Below are positions 23,653 through 32,737 of a stretch of DNA of 62,565 nt, in pieces. The stretch lies in NCBI GenBank assembly GCA_002722995.1, contig PBNF01000014.1, positions 1 through 62,565 on the forward strand, written 5' to 3'. Under the pieces are notes generated by a model. It did not search any database and was not told where the DNA came from. It saw only the letters and a list, made by a program, of their open reading frames with translations. Made by a program: the position numbers and the translations under genes. The DNA comes from Legionellales bacterium (GTDB lineage Bacteria > Pseudomonadota > Gammaproteobacteria > Comchoanobacterales > Comchoanobacteraceae). Position 1 is the stretch's first letter; every line of letters starts with the position of its first letter.

Positions 23653-25161
23653 ATGGTTTTGAATATGAAATGCTTTAAGTTCATGCTTTACTGGATCTGC
23701 TGCACTTTACTATTGAGTAGTGTCCATGCCGCCCACGCTGCAACCCGTTATAGAGATCAACTACCCTACCCTGAAATCACTCCGCCTCCTGGTGCAGACA
23801 TGGCTTTAATCAAGAAAGGTGAATATTTAACCCGTGCAGGCGATTGCGTGGCGTGTCACACCGTTAAAGATGGCAAACCTTTCGCGGGGGGGTTAGGCAT
23901 TAGAACCCCATTTGGAACCTATTACGCACCCAACATCACACCCAACAAACAATATGGGCTGGGCAATTGGACTGAACAAGAATTCATTCACGCAATGAAA
24001 CAAGGCATTAGTAAAGATGGCAGTCATTTATTCCCCGTCTTTCCCTACTTATACTACAATAAAGTCAGCGATGAAGACATCAAGGCTATCTGGGCTTATC
24101 TCAAAGCCATTCCTGCTGTTGATCAACCTAACAAACCCATTGATGCATTCTTGCCTTTTCGCATTCGGTTTACTCAATTTTTCTGGAAACTGTTGTTCTT
24201 CAAACCCTATGCAGGTCCTTTTCATGAAGACCCAAACCAATCAAAAACTTGGAATCGTGGTGCTTACTTAGTCCAAGGATTAGGGCACTGCAGCATGTGT
24301 CACACCCCGATTAATTTATTAGGAGCCCCTAAACGTGACCTGAAATTCACAGGCGGACATATTGATGGTTACTATGCCCCTAACTTGACTGACACCCTCT
24401 TGAAAGCTGTAACTGTTGATCAACTTACCCGCGTTTTCTATCATGATGAACTCCCTGGAGGAGGGCAGGTCAAAGGCCCAATGGCGCAAGTGAACCACGA
24501 CAGTCTTGTGTACCTAAAGCCCGATGATATTCGCGCCATTTCTGTTTACATCAAGAGTTTGAAAGATCCTAGAGGTCCGATGGCCATTCAAGCAGGGGAA
24601 TCCAAAGGCAAACAGATTTACGGTCAATATTGTGCCGCATGTCATGATTCAGGTGCAGCCGGTGCTCCCAAAATCACAGACAGTGCAGCTTGGTCTGAAC
24701 GCTTGAAGAAAGGCAAAAAAACCCTCTATCACAACGCCATCAAAGGCTATAATGCCATGCCTGCAAAAGGTGGCTGTGTCAGTTGTACTGACCAAGACAT
24801 TGTGGAATCTGTTGATTACATTTTAGAACATGCTGAAAGTGCTGCAGGGGTTAAAATTCACCAAGTGGCGGTGCGCCCTGCGCCTCAACCTTCTTTAGCT
24901 TTAGGCAAACAAGTCTATGATCAACACTGTAGTAGTTGTCATAACAACAACCTATTAAATGCCCCTCAGCAAGGTGACGTCAAAGCTTGGAGTCAATTGA
25001 TCAAAAAAGGCATGGAAACTTTAATTTTACACACAATACACGGATACCGCGCAATGCCTGCAAAAGGTGGATGTGTAAGTTGTAGTAATCTGGAGGTCAT
25101 CGCTTCGGTGAAATATCTGCTCCAAACCAGCCTCCCTTCTGAAAACTTTAAACTGTGGTAA
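23653..25161 (+). CDS. Tetraheme cytochrome c, AdhB-like plus two cytochrome c5-like domains
   Basis: A signal peptide precedes four CXXCH haem sites, at residues 65-69, 213-217, 327-331 and 426-430. The first two lie in domains resembling the cytochrome subunits of alcohol or gluconate dehydrogenases ('GGLGIRTPFGTYYAPNITPN'). The last two lie in near-duplicate small domains ending 'MPAKGGCVSC', the pattern of cytochrome c5, with a Met ligand and an extra Cys pair. The protein probably passes electrons to the oxidase encoded just downstream; the coxB start is 6 bp away. The fused four-haem layout is unusual to me. The start may be either ATG at 23653 or at 23665. Confidence 0.85.
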   Translation: MVLNMKCFKFMLYWICCTLLLSSVHAAHAATRYRDQLPYPEITPPPGADMALIKKGEYLTRAGDCVACHTVKDGKPFAGGLGIRTPFGTYYAPNITPNKQYGLGNWTEQEFIHAMKQGISKDGSHLFPVFPYLYYNKVSDEDIKAIWAYLKAIPAVDQPNKPIDAFLPFRIRFTQFFWKLLFFKPYAGPFHEDPNQSKTWNRGAYLVQGLGHCSMCHTPINLLGAPKRDLKFTGGHIDGYYAPNLTDTLLKAVTVDQLTRVFYHDELPGGGQVKGPMAQVNHDSLVYLKPDDIRAISVYIKSLKDPRGPMAIQAGESKGKQIYGQYCAACHDSGAAGAPKITDSAAWSERLKKGKKTLYHNAIKGYNAMPAKGGCVSCTDQDIVESVDYILEHAESAAGVKIHQVAVRPAPQPSLALGKQVYDQHCSSCHNNNLLNAPQQGDVKAWSQLIKKGMETLILHTIHGYRAMPAKGGCVSCSNLEVIASVKYLLQTSLPSENFKLW

Positions 25162-25167
25162 TGAATC

Positions 25168-26628
25168 ATGAATACTAAATTGCTTGAAAAATGTACGACC
25201 TTTGTTTTAATTTCTGCTGTCCTAACATATCACCCAAAGATTTTTGCATTGAGCTTGAGATCCTTTGTTGACACGCATCAATTTAATATGCATGAAGGGG
25301 TGACCCCGATCAGTCATTGGATTTATGACCTACACATGCTCATTTTTTATATTTGTGTGGGGATTGCTACATTAGTCTTTGTTGCCATGGGTTATATTTT
25401 TTGTAAACATCGAAAATCAAAAGGCGCTAAGCCTGCAAAATTTCATGATAACCTTGCTTTAGAAATCACTTGGACATTGATTCCCACGCTCATTCTAGTT
25501 GCCATGGCTGTGCCGGCCACTCAGGTCCTCATCAAGATGCATGATATGAAAAAGACGGATGTAAACATTAAAATCACAGGCATGCAGTGGCGCTGGAAAT
25601 ATGAATATTTAGACGAAGGTATTTCTTTTTTAAGTAACCTTTCAACCCCTCAACGTCAACTTGATGGTTATGAACCTAAAGGTAAGTGGTATTTACATGA
25701 GGTTGACCATCCACTGGTGCTGCCCATTCACAAAAAAATCAGATTTTTAGTGACCTCTTCTGACGTGAATCACGCATGGTGGGTCCCAGACTTTGGCGTC
25801 AAACGAGATGCCATTCCAGGTCTGATTACAACTGCATGGGCAAAAATTGAACGTCCTGGTGTTTATCGTGGAGCTTGTACAGAAATTTGTGGTATGCGAC
25901 ATGGATTTATGCCTGTTGTGGTCTATGCTGTGAATGATGCGAACTACAAGAAATTTTTGGATCATCAAAAACATCACACTCCTTTATCTCAAGTTGAATT
26001 ACAAAACATGGTTCAAGATGCTCAGTCCGGCGGCATGAATCAAATGTCATCTGGTATGGGGCGTCCATACTCAATGAAGCCCTCAAAATCTTCATCTGAG
26101 ACACCTGCAACCAATATGATGAAGATGATGTCTTCTACTGATCAGGCGAGATCGCCTCAGCTTGATCACGCCTCCCCCCCTACATCAAGCATGACACAAA
26201 CGACTGTCTCAACAGATCAAACTCAATCGGCACAACCCAATGATTTGAAAACTCAAACAATAAAAAAGACAAGTCAGGTTTCTCCTGCACTATTAGCTGC
26301 TGGCAAAGCGATTTATACTCAACATTGCGTCGCCTGTCATAAAGCAGGTGGCCAAGGGATGCCCCCCATCTTTAAGGCATTGAAGGGCAGTGCGATTGTC
26401 ACAGGCCCGCAAGGCCCCAATATTCATATTTTACTCAACGGTGTCCAAGGGGCTGCCATGCAATCTTTTCGCAATATTTTAACCCCCAGTGAAATTGCTT
26501 CAGTGATCACCTACACTCGTAATGCTTGGGGCAATAATGATCAATCTAAATATGGGCCTCATGCAGGAGGCATCGTCACCACGCAAGCGGTTAAAGACCA
26601 CGATAAAACATCAAAGGAGTCTAACTAA
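25168..26628 (+). CDS. coxB: Cytochrome c oxidase subunit II with fused cytochrome c domain
   Basis: Subunit II accepts electrons at the binuclear CuA site. After a signal-like first segment there are two membrane helices (about residues 45-75 and 95-120), then the cupredoxin domain with 'MQWRWKYEY' and the full CuA motif CTEICGMRHGFM (Cys237, Cys241, His245, Met248). A Ser/Thr/Met/Gln-rich linker of roughly 100 residues leads to a C-terminal cytochrome c domain (CVACH, Cys387-His391, with a Met ligand in 'AAMQSF'). This is a caa3-type arrangement. The stop overlaps the coxA start by one base (TAATG). Confidence 0.96.
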   Translation: MNTKLLEKCTTFVLISAVLTYHPKIFALSLRSFVDTHQFNMHEGVTPISHWIYDLHMLIFYICVGIATLVFVAMGYIFCKHRKSKGAKPAKFHDNLALEITWTLIPTLILVAMAVPATQVLIKMHDMKKTDVNIKITGMQWRWKYEYLDEGISFLSNLSTPQRQLDGYEPKGKWYLHEVDHPLVLPIHKKIRFLVTSSDVNHAWWVPDFGVKRDAIPGLITTAWAKIERPGVYRGACTEICGMRHGFMPVVVYAVNDANYKKFLDHQKHHTPLSQVELQNMVQDAQSGGMNQMSSGMGRPYSMKPSKSSSETPATNMMKMMSSTDQARSPQLDHASPPTSSMTQTTVSTDQTQSAQPNDLKTQTIKKTSQVSPALLAAGKAIYTQHCVACHKAGGQGMPPIFKALKGSAIVTGPQGPNIHILLNGVQGAAMQSFRNILTPSEIASVITYTRNAWGNNDQSKYGPHAGGIVTTQAVKDHDKTSKESN

Positions 26629-28208
26629 TGTCCCACGATCACCCAGCCCCTAAAGGCTTTATTGCCTACATTCAACGTTGGTTATTCACAACCAACCATA
26701 AAGACATTGGAACCTTATATTTACTATTTGGGTTTGCTATGTTTTTTGTTGCCGGCTTCATGTCCCTTATTATTCGCGCACAATTGGCTCAACCTGGAAT
26801 GCAATTAGTCAATCCAGCCACGTATAACGTCTTAATCACCATGCATGGATTAACCATGATTTTCGGCGCTCTCATGCCTATTTTTGCAGGCTTTGCAAAC
26901 TGGCAAATCCCACTGTCTATTGGCGCCCCTGATATGGCTTTTCCACGTTTGAATAACTGGAGTTTTTGGTTGTTACCCTTTGGATTTGCAATCATGATGT
27001 CAACCTTGTTTATGGAAGGCGGAGGACCCAGCACTGGCTGGACCATGTATGCCCCCCTATCCACAAACTATGGACCACCCAGTATGGACTTCTTAATTGT
27101 ATCCATCCATATTTTAGGCATCTCATCTATTTTGGCTGCAATTAATATTATCGCAACCCTCTTAAACTGCAGAGCCCCCGGTATGTCATTAATGAATATG
27201 CCTATTTTTTCATGGTCTTGGATTGTGACTGCCTTTTTATTAATTGCCGTCATGCCGGTTTTGGCAGGCACTGTAACCATGATGCTCACCGATCGACATT
27301 TTGGCACCAGCTTCTTTAATGTTGCAGGCGGTGGTGATCCGCTACTCTTTCAGCATTTATTTTGGTTTTTTGGCCATCCTGAAGTCTATATTCTGATTCT
27401 ACCTGCATTTGGAATCATTTCTGAAATTGTTCCAACATTCAGCCGAAAACCTCTCTTTGGCCGAACCAGTATGATTTATGCTATTTTATGTATTGCTGTG
27501 CTGTCCTTCATTGTATGGGCTCACCATATGTTTACGGCAGGCATGTTGCTAGGCACCATGTTATTTTTCATGTACACCACGATGTTAGTGTCCGTTCCAA
27601 CCGGAATTAAAGTCTTTAATTGGGTAGCAACCATGTATCGAGGGGCACTCACATTTGAAACCCCCATGTTGTTTGCTGTTGGGTTTATTGCCATGTTCAC
27701 TTTAGGTGGCCTCACTGGACTGATGTTGGCGATTGCACCTGCTGACTTTCAATACCAAGACACGTATTTTGTCGTGGGGCATTTCCACTACGCTTTAGTT
27801 GCAGGCACGTTATTATCTATGTTTGCAGGGGTCTACTACTGGATGCCTAAATGGACAGGATACTATTGTTCAGAATTTATGGGCAAACTCCATTTCTGGT
27901 TATCTTTGATTTCTGTCAATATCACTTTCATGCCTATGCACTTCTTAGGACTGGCCGGCATGCCTCGCCGAATTCCTGATTATGCTTTACAATTTGCAGA
28001 CTTTAACGCGTGGGCCACTGTTGGAGCCTTTATTTTTGGATTTGCTCAGCTGATTTTTGTCTATAACATGATTAAAACAATGCGAGGTAAAACTGAAAAA
28101 GCACCTAAAAAAGCTTGGGAAGCTGCGCATGGCTTAGAATGGACAGTTGCTTCTCCAGCCCCTTACCATACCTTCACAAACCCTCCTAAAATCAAAGCGG
28201 ATACCTGA
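26628..28208 (+). CDS. coxA: Cytochrome c oxidase subunit I
   Basis: This is the catalytic subunit, with haems a/a3 and CuB, and about twelve membrane helices. Landmarks include 'TTNHKDIGTLYLLFG', 'MHGLTMIF' (haem a His), 'WFFGHPEVYILILPAFGIISEI' (CuB His, the cross-linked Tyr and the D-channel Glu), 'VWAHHMFTAGM' (the two CuB His) and 'DTYFVVGHFHYAL' (the two haem ligands). 526 residues is normal. Proton-channel residues seem intact, so the enzyme should be active. This matters because the copper-delivery gene that follows is abnormal. The order coxB-coxA-ctaG-coxC matches other gammaproteobacteria. Confidence 0.98.
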   Translation: MSHDHPAPKGFIAYIQRWLFTTNHKDIGTLYLLFGFAMFFVAGFMSLIIRAQLAQPGMQLVNPATYNVLITMHGLTMIFGALMPIFAGFANWQIPLSIGAPDMAFPRLNNWSFWLLPFGFAIMMSTLFMEGGGPSTGWTMYAPLSTNYGPPSMDFLIVSIHILGISSILAAINIIATLLNCRAPGMSLMNMPIFSWSWIVTAFLLIAVMPVLAGTVTMMLTDRHFGTSFFNVAGGGDPLLFQHLFWFFGHPEVYILILPAFGIISEIVPTFSRKPLFGRTSMIYAILCIAVLSFIVWAHHMFTAGMLLGTMLFFMYTTMLVSVPTGIKVFNWVATMYRGALTFETPMLFAVGFIAMFTLGGLTGLMLAIAPADFQYQDTYFVVGHFHYALVAGTLLSMFAGVYYWMPKWTGYYCSEFMGKLHFWLSLISVNITFMPMHFLGLAGMPRRIPDYALQFADFNAWATVGAFIFGFAQLIFVYNMIKTMRGKTEKAPKKAWEAAHGLEWTVASPAPYHTFTNPPKIKADT

Positions 28209-28210
28209 GC

Positions 28211-28918
28211 ATGACTTTAAACAAAGACACATCTGATCGTAGTTATTTACCCTTTTTAGTGACAGTTTCGCTTGTTCTAATTGCTTTAGGTGGGGTGCGA
28301 TACTTACATCAAATGTCAGGAGGTCTCTGGTTATTTCATGCAGGTTGGGTAACCTTGTCGATCGTGTCCTTGCGTTGGTTATACGATACCCGTGCTTTAT
28401 TTGCTCGTCACCCTCGTTTAGGTCGTGCAGGGATCTATTTATTTAGCTTAGCCATTGGCATGTTTTTGTTTAGTGGTATTTTGGAATTTGGATATGACCA
28501 AGCCACACGTCAATTTGGAGTGAACGGGAAAATTGATGACCATGTCACCCCTCCTCAGACAGCGCCCTCACAATCAACTCAAACTGCCCTTTCAATTTCG
28601 GGTTTATTACATGTAGGTAAAGTGCCTGTGACGGTTGTTGAGCCTCCTAAGACCGTTCAAGTGCGACCTGGGCATGATTTTAAACTCAGTTTTAAGGTCT
28701 ATAATCCTTCGACGATACCTGTCCAATTTAGAGCATTGGTGAGTGTTGTGCCGGCGACATCTGCAACTTTAATTAAAGCCCTTAAACATCGCTATCCTAG
28801 CACAACGGTTTCACCGCAGACCTCTAGTGTCGTTACACTTCCCTTGCACTTAACCCATCACATCCCCAAGCACACTCCACCCTTGATGATTGGATTTGCT
28901 TTGTTTCAGATGCATTAA
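28211..28918 (+). CDS. Cox11/CtaG-like protein without the copper-binding cysteines
   Basis: Position (between coxA and coxC) and fold cues point to Cox11, which inserts CuB into subunit I. 'YDQATRQFGVNGKI' (residues 95-108) resembles the 'LYDVMCKVTGINGKT' region that ends the Cox11 anchor, and 'VQVRPGHDFKLSFKVYNPS' plus 'LMIGFALFQ' fit its beta-sandwich. The protein has three N-terminal membrane segments instead of one. It contains no cysteine at all: the CFCF copper motif aligns with HRYP (about residues 193-196), and the Cys after the anchor is also gone. So it is either a degenerate or a repurposed Cox11. It starts 2 bp after coxA. I leave the symbol blank because the copper function cannot be assumed. 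Confidence 0.65.
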   Translation: MTLNKDTSDRSYLPFLVTVSLVLIALGGVRYLHQMSGGLWLFHAGWVTLSIVSLRWLYDTRALFARHPRLGRAGIYLFSLAIGMFLFSGILEFGYDQATRQFGVNGKIDDHVTPPQTAPSQSTQTALSISGLLHVGKVPVTVVEPPKTVQVRPGHDFKLSFKVYNPSTIPVQFRALVSVVPATSATLIKALKHRYPSTTVSPQTSSVVTLPLHLTHHIPKHTPPLMIGFALFQMH

Positions 28919-28927
28919 GGATTGACC

Positions 28928-29803
28928 ATGCCACGTTCAACGTATCTTGTCCCCCCAACTTACCTACCTTTAATCGGCTGTTTTGCTTTATTTTCAATGG
29001 CTGTTGGTTTTGCCAGTTGGTTACATCAGTTACATTATGGGCCTTATCTGGGCATGGCGGGTTTTGCTTTACTACTTTTTATGATTTTTGATTGGTTTAG
29101 AACTGTCATTAAAGAAGTTCGAGAGCATCATTTAGACACTGATCCAGTGATTGACTTGTCTTATCGTTGGAGTATGGGCTGGTTTATTGTCTCTGAAATG
29201 ATGTTTTTCTTAGTCTTTTTTGGCACATTATTTTTTATTCGAATCTTTGTATTGCCCTACCTAGGTGGTGAAATTGACCAAGGCATCATGACCCACTTAA
29301 TCTTATGGCCTGATTTTAAAAACATATGGCCCTTGTTAAATACACCGGATCCTCAAGCAATTTCAGGTCCTAAAGCCGCCATGGGAGCTTGGGGCATTCC
29401 CGCTTTGAATACGTTGATTCTATTAACCTCTGGTGTCACGATTACCATTGCGCACTGGGGTATCTTCAAAAAAAATATAACTCAAGCCGCAGTTTTTCAA
29501 GCATTAACAATTCTATTAGGATTGTTTTTCTTATATTTACAGGTTCATGAATATTCAGATGCTTATCACAACTTAGGTTTGACTTTGGGCGCAGGAGCTT
29601 ATGGTAACACCTTCTTTATGTTGACAGGATTTCATGGGTTTCATGTGACTTTAGGGACCTTAATGCTCATGGTTATTTTATACCGTATGCTTAAAGGTCA
29701 TTTTACACCCAAGCATCATTTTGCCTTTGAAGCAGTCGCCTGGTATTGGCACTTTGTTGATGTTGTTTGGTTAGGTTTGTTTGTATTTGTTTATTGGCTC
29801 TAA
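28928..29803 (+). CDS. coxC: Cytochrome c oxidase subunit III
   Basis: Subunit III stabilises the core enzyme and its proton uptake. It has about seven membrane helices, with family landmarks 'WFIVSEMMFFLVFFGTLFF', 'PALNTLILLTSGVTITIAHWGI', 'YLQVHEYSDAYHNL', 'YGNTFFMLTGFHGFHVTLGTLML' and the C-terminal 'FEAVAWYWHFVDVVWLGLFVFVYWL'. A TTG two codons upstream could also open the frame, but the AAGGA at 28917-28921 sits at the right distance for the ATG at 28928. It is followed after 57 bp by the ATPase-like gene. Confidence 0.97.
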   Translation: MPRSTYLVPPTYLPLIGCFALFSMAVGFASWLHQLHYGPYLGMAGFALLLFMIFDWFRTVIKEVREHHLDTDPVIDLSYRWSMGWFIVSEMMFFLVFFGTLFFIRIFVLPYLGGEIDQGIMTHLILWPDFKNIWPLLNTPDPQAISGPKAAMGAWGIPALNTLILLTSGVTITIAHWGIFKKNITQAAVFQALTILLGLFFLYLQVHEYSDAYHNLGLTLGAGAYGNTFFMLTGFHGFHVTLGTLMLMVILYRMLKGHFTPKHHFAFEAVAWYWHFVDVVWLGLFVFVYWL

Positions 29804-29860
29804 TGGGTGAATAGCCTCATAGGGACGTGCACACCCTTTTGTTTTTAAGAGGAGTCCGCC

Positions 29861-32524
29861 GTGCCCATGAAAACGCTAAGTTTACAATTTAAACCCCATC
29901 AACTCATGTGTCAGGGCTGTGAAGAGAGTATTAGTCTAGCCATTCAAAAGTCTCTTAAAAACCTCCTTTCTGGTAAAACGTCACTTAAACTTCAAGGTCA
30001 ATCCTATACGTTTGAAAACGATAAATTTAAAGCGGCTGAAGAGCCTCACATCCCTATCAATCATGATATCACAGTGGAGATCTCTCATGCTTCTGCACGC
30101 TGTCACATCTGGTACCCTGAGGGGACCCTAGATCCAGACGCTTTTCCAGACGCTTTAATGCGTCACTTAAAGCGTTCTCTAGAAACTATTGGGAGAGAGG
30201 CACCTAATCTTATTTCGGGTGCTGAAACACTTGACTTCACCTTAAGTTTATCAAGCCCTTTAAATCTTTCAGCAATACAGCAGCAGCTACGATCAAGCTT
30301 CGAAACACATGGCATTCAAATTACGGCCCTAGAGCCGTTAAAGGGTGGTGTCTACCGACTGACCTATCATAATCCACTGAAACATACTCCATCCTTGATC
30401 TTAAAACATTTGTCACCTTTTTTTGGAAAAGACACTAGAGCCCAAATCCAACCCTTTCTGTTTCAAACAGAACGCTACTATCCACTTTTAATTGCGGTAT
30501 TGAGTGCTTTTACGTTATGGATCTTACCCCAATACTTACCCCATACCCCTTTGACGCTTATCGGCTTACTACTCCTCAGTGGCTTGCTCACCCTGATCAG
30601 TGGTTACCCTATTTTTAGAAATACTCAAACAGCCCTCAATGCCATTTTGCCAAGTGTGGGTTTACTTGTGATTTGGACGGTCATACAAATGAAATCCAGC
30701 CTTGCGGTCTATTGTCCACCGATGATCATGCATCTCAGCTTAGCCGTCATTTTAGGCAGCCTGGTTATTCAAGCTTATCGTCATCAGGCAGATATGTATA
30801 CTGCACAAGCGTTATCCATTATGAGCGTATTAGGTGGAGCTGGATTGAGCCTTGCATTCCCACACACGGGCTTCATGATGCATACATTTCACCCCCTGTT
30901 GATCATTGCCATTTTGCACTGCAATCATATCTTAAAAGTATGGATTAAACACCACTGCGCTCAATATCATGTAGCGAACCTTACTCTTTCTGAAATTGAA
31001 AATGGATTATGGCATCAACCTTATACGGTTGAGTTAAATAATTGTAAACAGCTCACCCCTCTGCTGAAGAAGGATGATGTATTCAGTCTGGCATCAGGTC
31101 AAGCCCTGCCTGTCTCGGCTATTCCTGTTGGAGAACCAGTTGAGTTTGAGATTCCTAGTGAAGCCGTAACAGGGGAGATCACTACGGATTCCGCCCGTAT
31201 CAGTTGGCATCCCTACCCTACTACACGGATAACTGATCAAAAAGTTCCTTTTTTGGTAGCAGGTACCCGTATTCAGTTTAGTGGCTCCAATGACTCCCGC
31301 CCACAATTTAAAGCCTTAAACGATGCCCAAAGCCTACGACCTTCCATCACCCCTCAACTGACAGGATTAAGCCTGGGCGTTCATCAACTTCAACGTCACT
31401 TGATCACCGGTTTAATCGGTATGACTGTGCTAGCGGGTTATTATGCATTTTTAATGCACATGCCGATTATTCCCATGATCAGCACGCTGCTTATGGTCAC
31501 ATGCCCTTGTTTATTTTGTATCGCTGAACCGATCATTGTTGCGTTAACAATTCATTTTCTCAAACAACACGAGATTGTTTTACCCCATATTGATTCAACG
31601 TTTACAACATTACAACGACTTTATCAAATTCAAAAAGCTTCTAAAAAAGCAGTTATGATTGATAAAACTGGCACATTAACCCATCCTCGAGTTTCAGGCC
31701 AACCCAATACTTTTCGTGATGAGGCTGAATCATGTTTACAGCATTTAGCACAGCAAGGCTTTAACCTGAATATTGTATCAGGTGATCCTAAAGCTGATCT
31801 TCAAAAAGAATTATTTGAGAATTGGGGTGAAAAATTCGATAATACCTTATCCCTCACATCACCTCTCCCTGAGCATCAACCTCTTGATCAAAACACCACC
31901 TCTACATCAATCACGACGACTTTTAGTTCAGACATTCGCGATAAGTCAGGCTGGCTTGACACGTATTTAGAGGACACTCCAACCGTTGTGATTGGGGATG
32001 GCGTCAATGATCAAAGCATTGAACCTCGCCCTGATCGTGTCATCATCATCTTAGGCGTAACACCCCATGCAGATGTGTGTTGCTTAAATCAAAAGGCTCC
32101 ACTCAAGGGGATTAAAACATTATTCGAGATCACCCATTGGGCCATTCGCACTCAGCAATTGAGCCAATTATTAGCCTTAGGCTTAACAATCAGCTATATA
32201 GTCCTTACTCTTGCAGGGGCTTGCTCTGCAATGATGGCCTGTACTTTGTTATGCCTCACCACTGTAGTCATCTCAGGCGTGGCCCTATTATCTTATGCCG
32301 TGTGCGCACCTTCTTTAGAACCTCCTGCGGATCTAAGAGATTCTCTAAACTCTCAACAGGATCAAATTTCTGAATCTTCACATACTCTTGTTAATGAGTC
32401 TGTTGCTCCTTCTCATTCCAATGACCTATCTTCTAAACAATCACAGACCTTGGAAAGGACTAGATCTGGCCTTTTTGAGACCGCCCACTGTATATCCAAG
32501 TCATCCTCTCAACATTCAAAATAA
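29861..32524 (+). CDS. P1B-type (copper) ATPase-like protein lacking the nucleotide-binding domain
   Basis: 887 residues with the skeleton of a copper ATPase. There is an N-terminal metal-binding 'MCQGCEE' (Cys17, Cys20), a second Cys-free HMA-like module (about 120-190), paired membrane helices, an actuator TGE (437-439), CPC in a membrane helix (548-550), phosphorylation motif DKTGTLT (Asp601), 'SGD' (Asp642) and GDGVND (713-717). Only about 41 residues separate Asp601 from SGD, where copper ATPases have more than 100, so the ATP-binding N-domain with its HP motif is essentially absent. The usual APAL after GDGVND and the P-domain Lys are also missing, and a Ser/Thr-rich insert is present. 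A 70-residue hydrophilic tail ends the protein. The GTG start has an AGAGGAG site. It follows coxC, which suggests a link to oxidase copper loading. Confidence 0.8.
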   Translation: MPMKTLSLQFKPHQLMCQGCEESISLAIQKSLKNLLSGKTSLKLQGQSYTFENDKFKAAEEPHIPINHDITVEISHASARCHIWYPEGTLDPDAFPDALMRHLKRSLETIGREAPNLISGAETLDFTLSLSSPLNLSAIQQQLRSSFETHGIQITALEPLKGGVYRLTYHNPLKHTPSLILKHLSPFFGKDTRAQIQPFLFQTERYYPLLIAVLSAFTLWILPQYLPHTPLTLIGLLLLSGLLTLISGYPIFRNTQTALNAILPSVGLLVIWTVIQMKSSLAVYCPPMIMHLSLAVILGSLVIQAYRHQADMYTAQALSIMSVLGGAGLSLAFPHTGFMMHTFHPLLIIAILHCNHILKVWIKHHCAQYHVANLTLSEIENGLWHQPYTVELNNCKQLTPLLKKDDVFSLASGQALPVSAIPVGEPVEFEIPSEAVTGEITTDSARISWHPYPTTRITDQKVPFLVAGTRIQFSGSNDSRPQFKALNDAQSLRPSITPQLTGLSLGVHQLQRHLITGLIGMTVLAGYYAFLMHMPIIPMISTLLMVTCPCLFCIAEPIIVALTIHFLKQHEIVLPHIDSTFTTLQRLYQIQKASKKAVMIDKTGTLTHPRVSGQPNTFRDEAESCLQHLAQQGFNLNIVSGDPKADLQKELFENWGEKFDNTLSLTSPLPEHQPLDQNTTSTSITTTFSSDIRDKSGWLDTYLEDTPTVVIGDGVNDQSIEPRPDRVIIILGVTPHADVCCLNQKAPLKGIKTLFEITHWAIRTQQLSQLLALGLTISYIVLTLAGACSAMMACTLLCLTTVVISGVALLSYAVCAPSLEPPADLRDSLNSQQDQISESSHTLVNESVAPSHSNDLSSKQSQTLERTRSGLFETAHCISKSSSQHSK

Positions 32525-32737
32525 TCAAATGAGAAGCTCTCGCATCATCTGTCATTGAACGAATCCTTTAGAGTCATACCCTGCACACTATCCTATGCTT
32601 GTGATTGAATATCACTCGATTTAACGCTTTATATTGATACGTACATCTTTTTAGAATCAATTCTAGCGCTTCAACGTAATTAAAAAATGAATTTGACCAA
32701 TGTTTTATTCACTCAGTCCTTTTAGCGAATGGGGGTA

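Noticed and set aside
25168-26628. coxB as a nitrous-oxide reductase or quinol-oxidase subunit
   Set aside because: The full CuA motif with the downstream cytochrome c domain, and adjacency to coxA and coxC, fit a cytochrome c oxidase subunit II.
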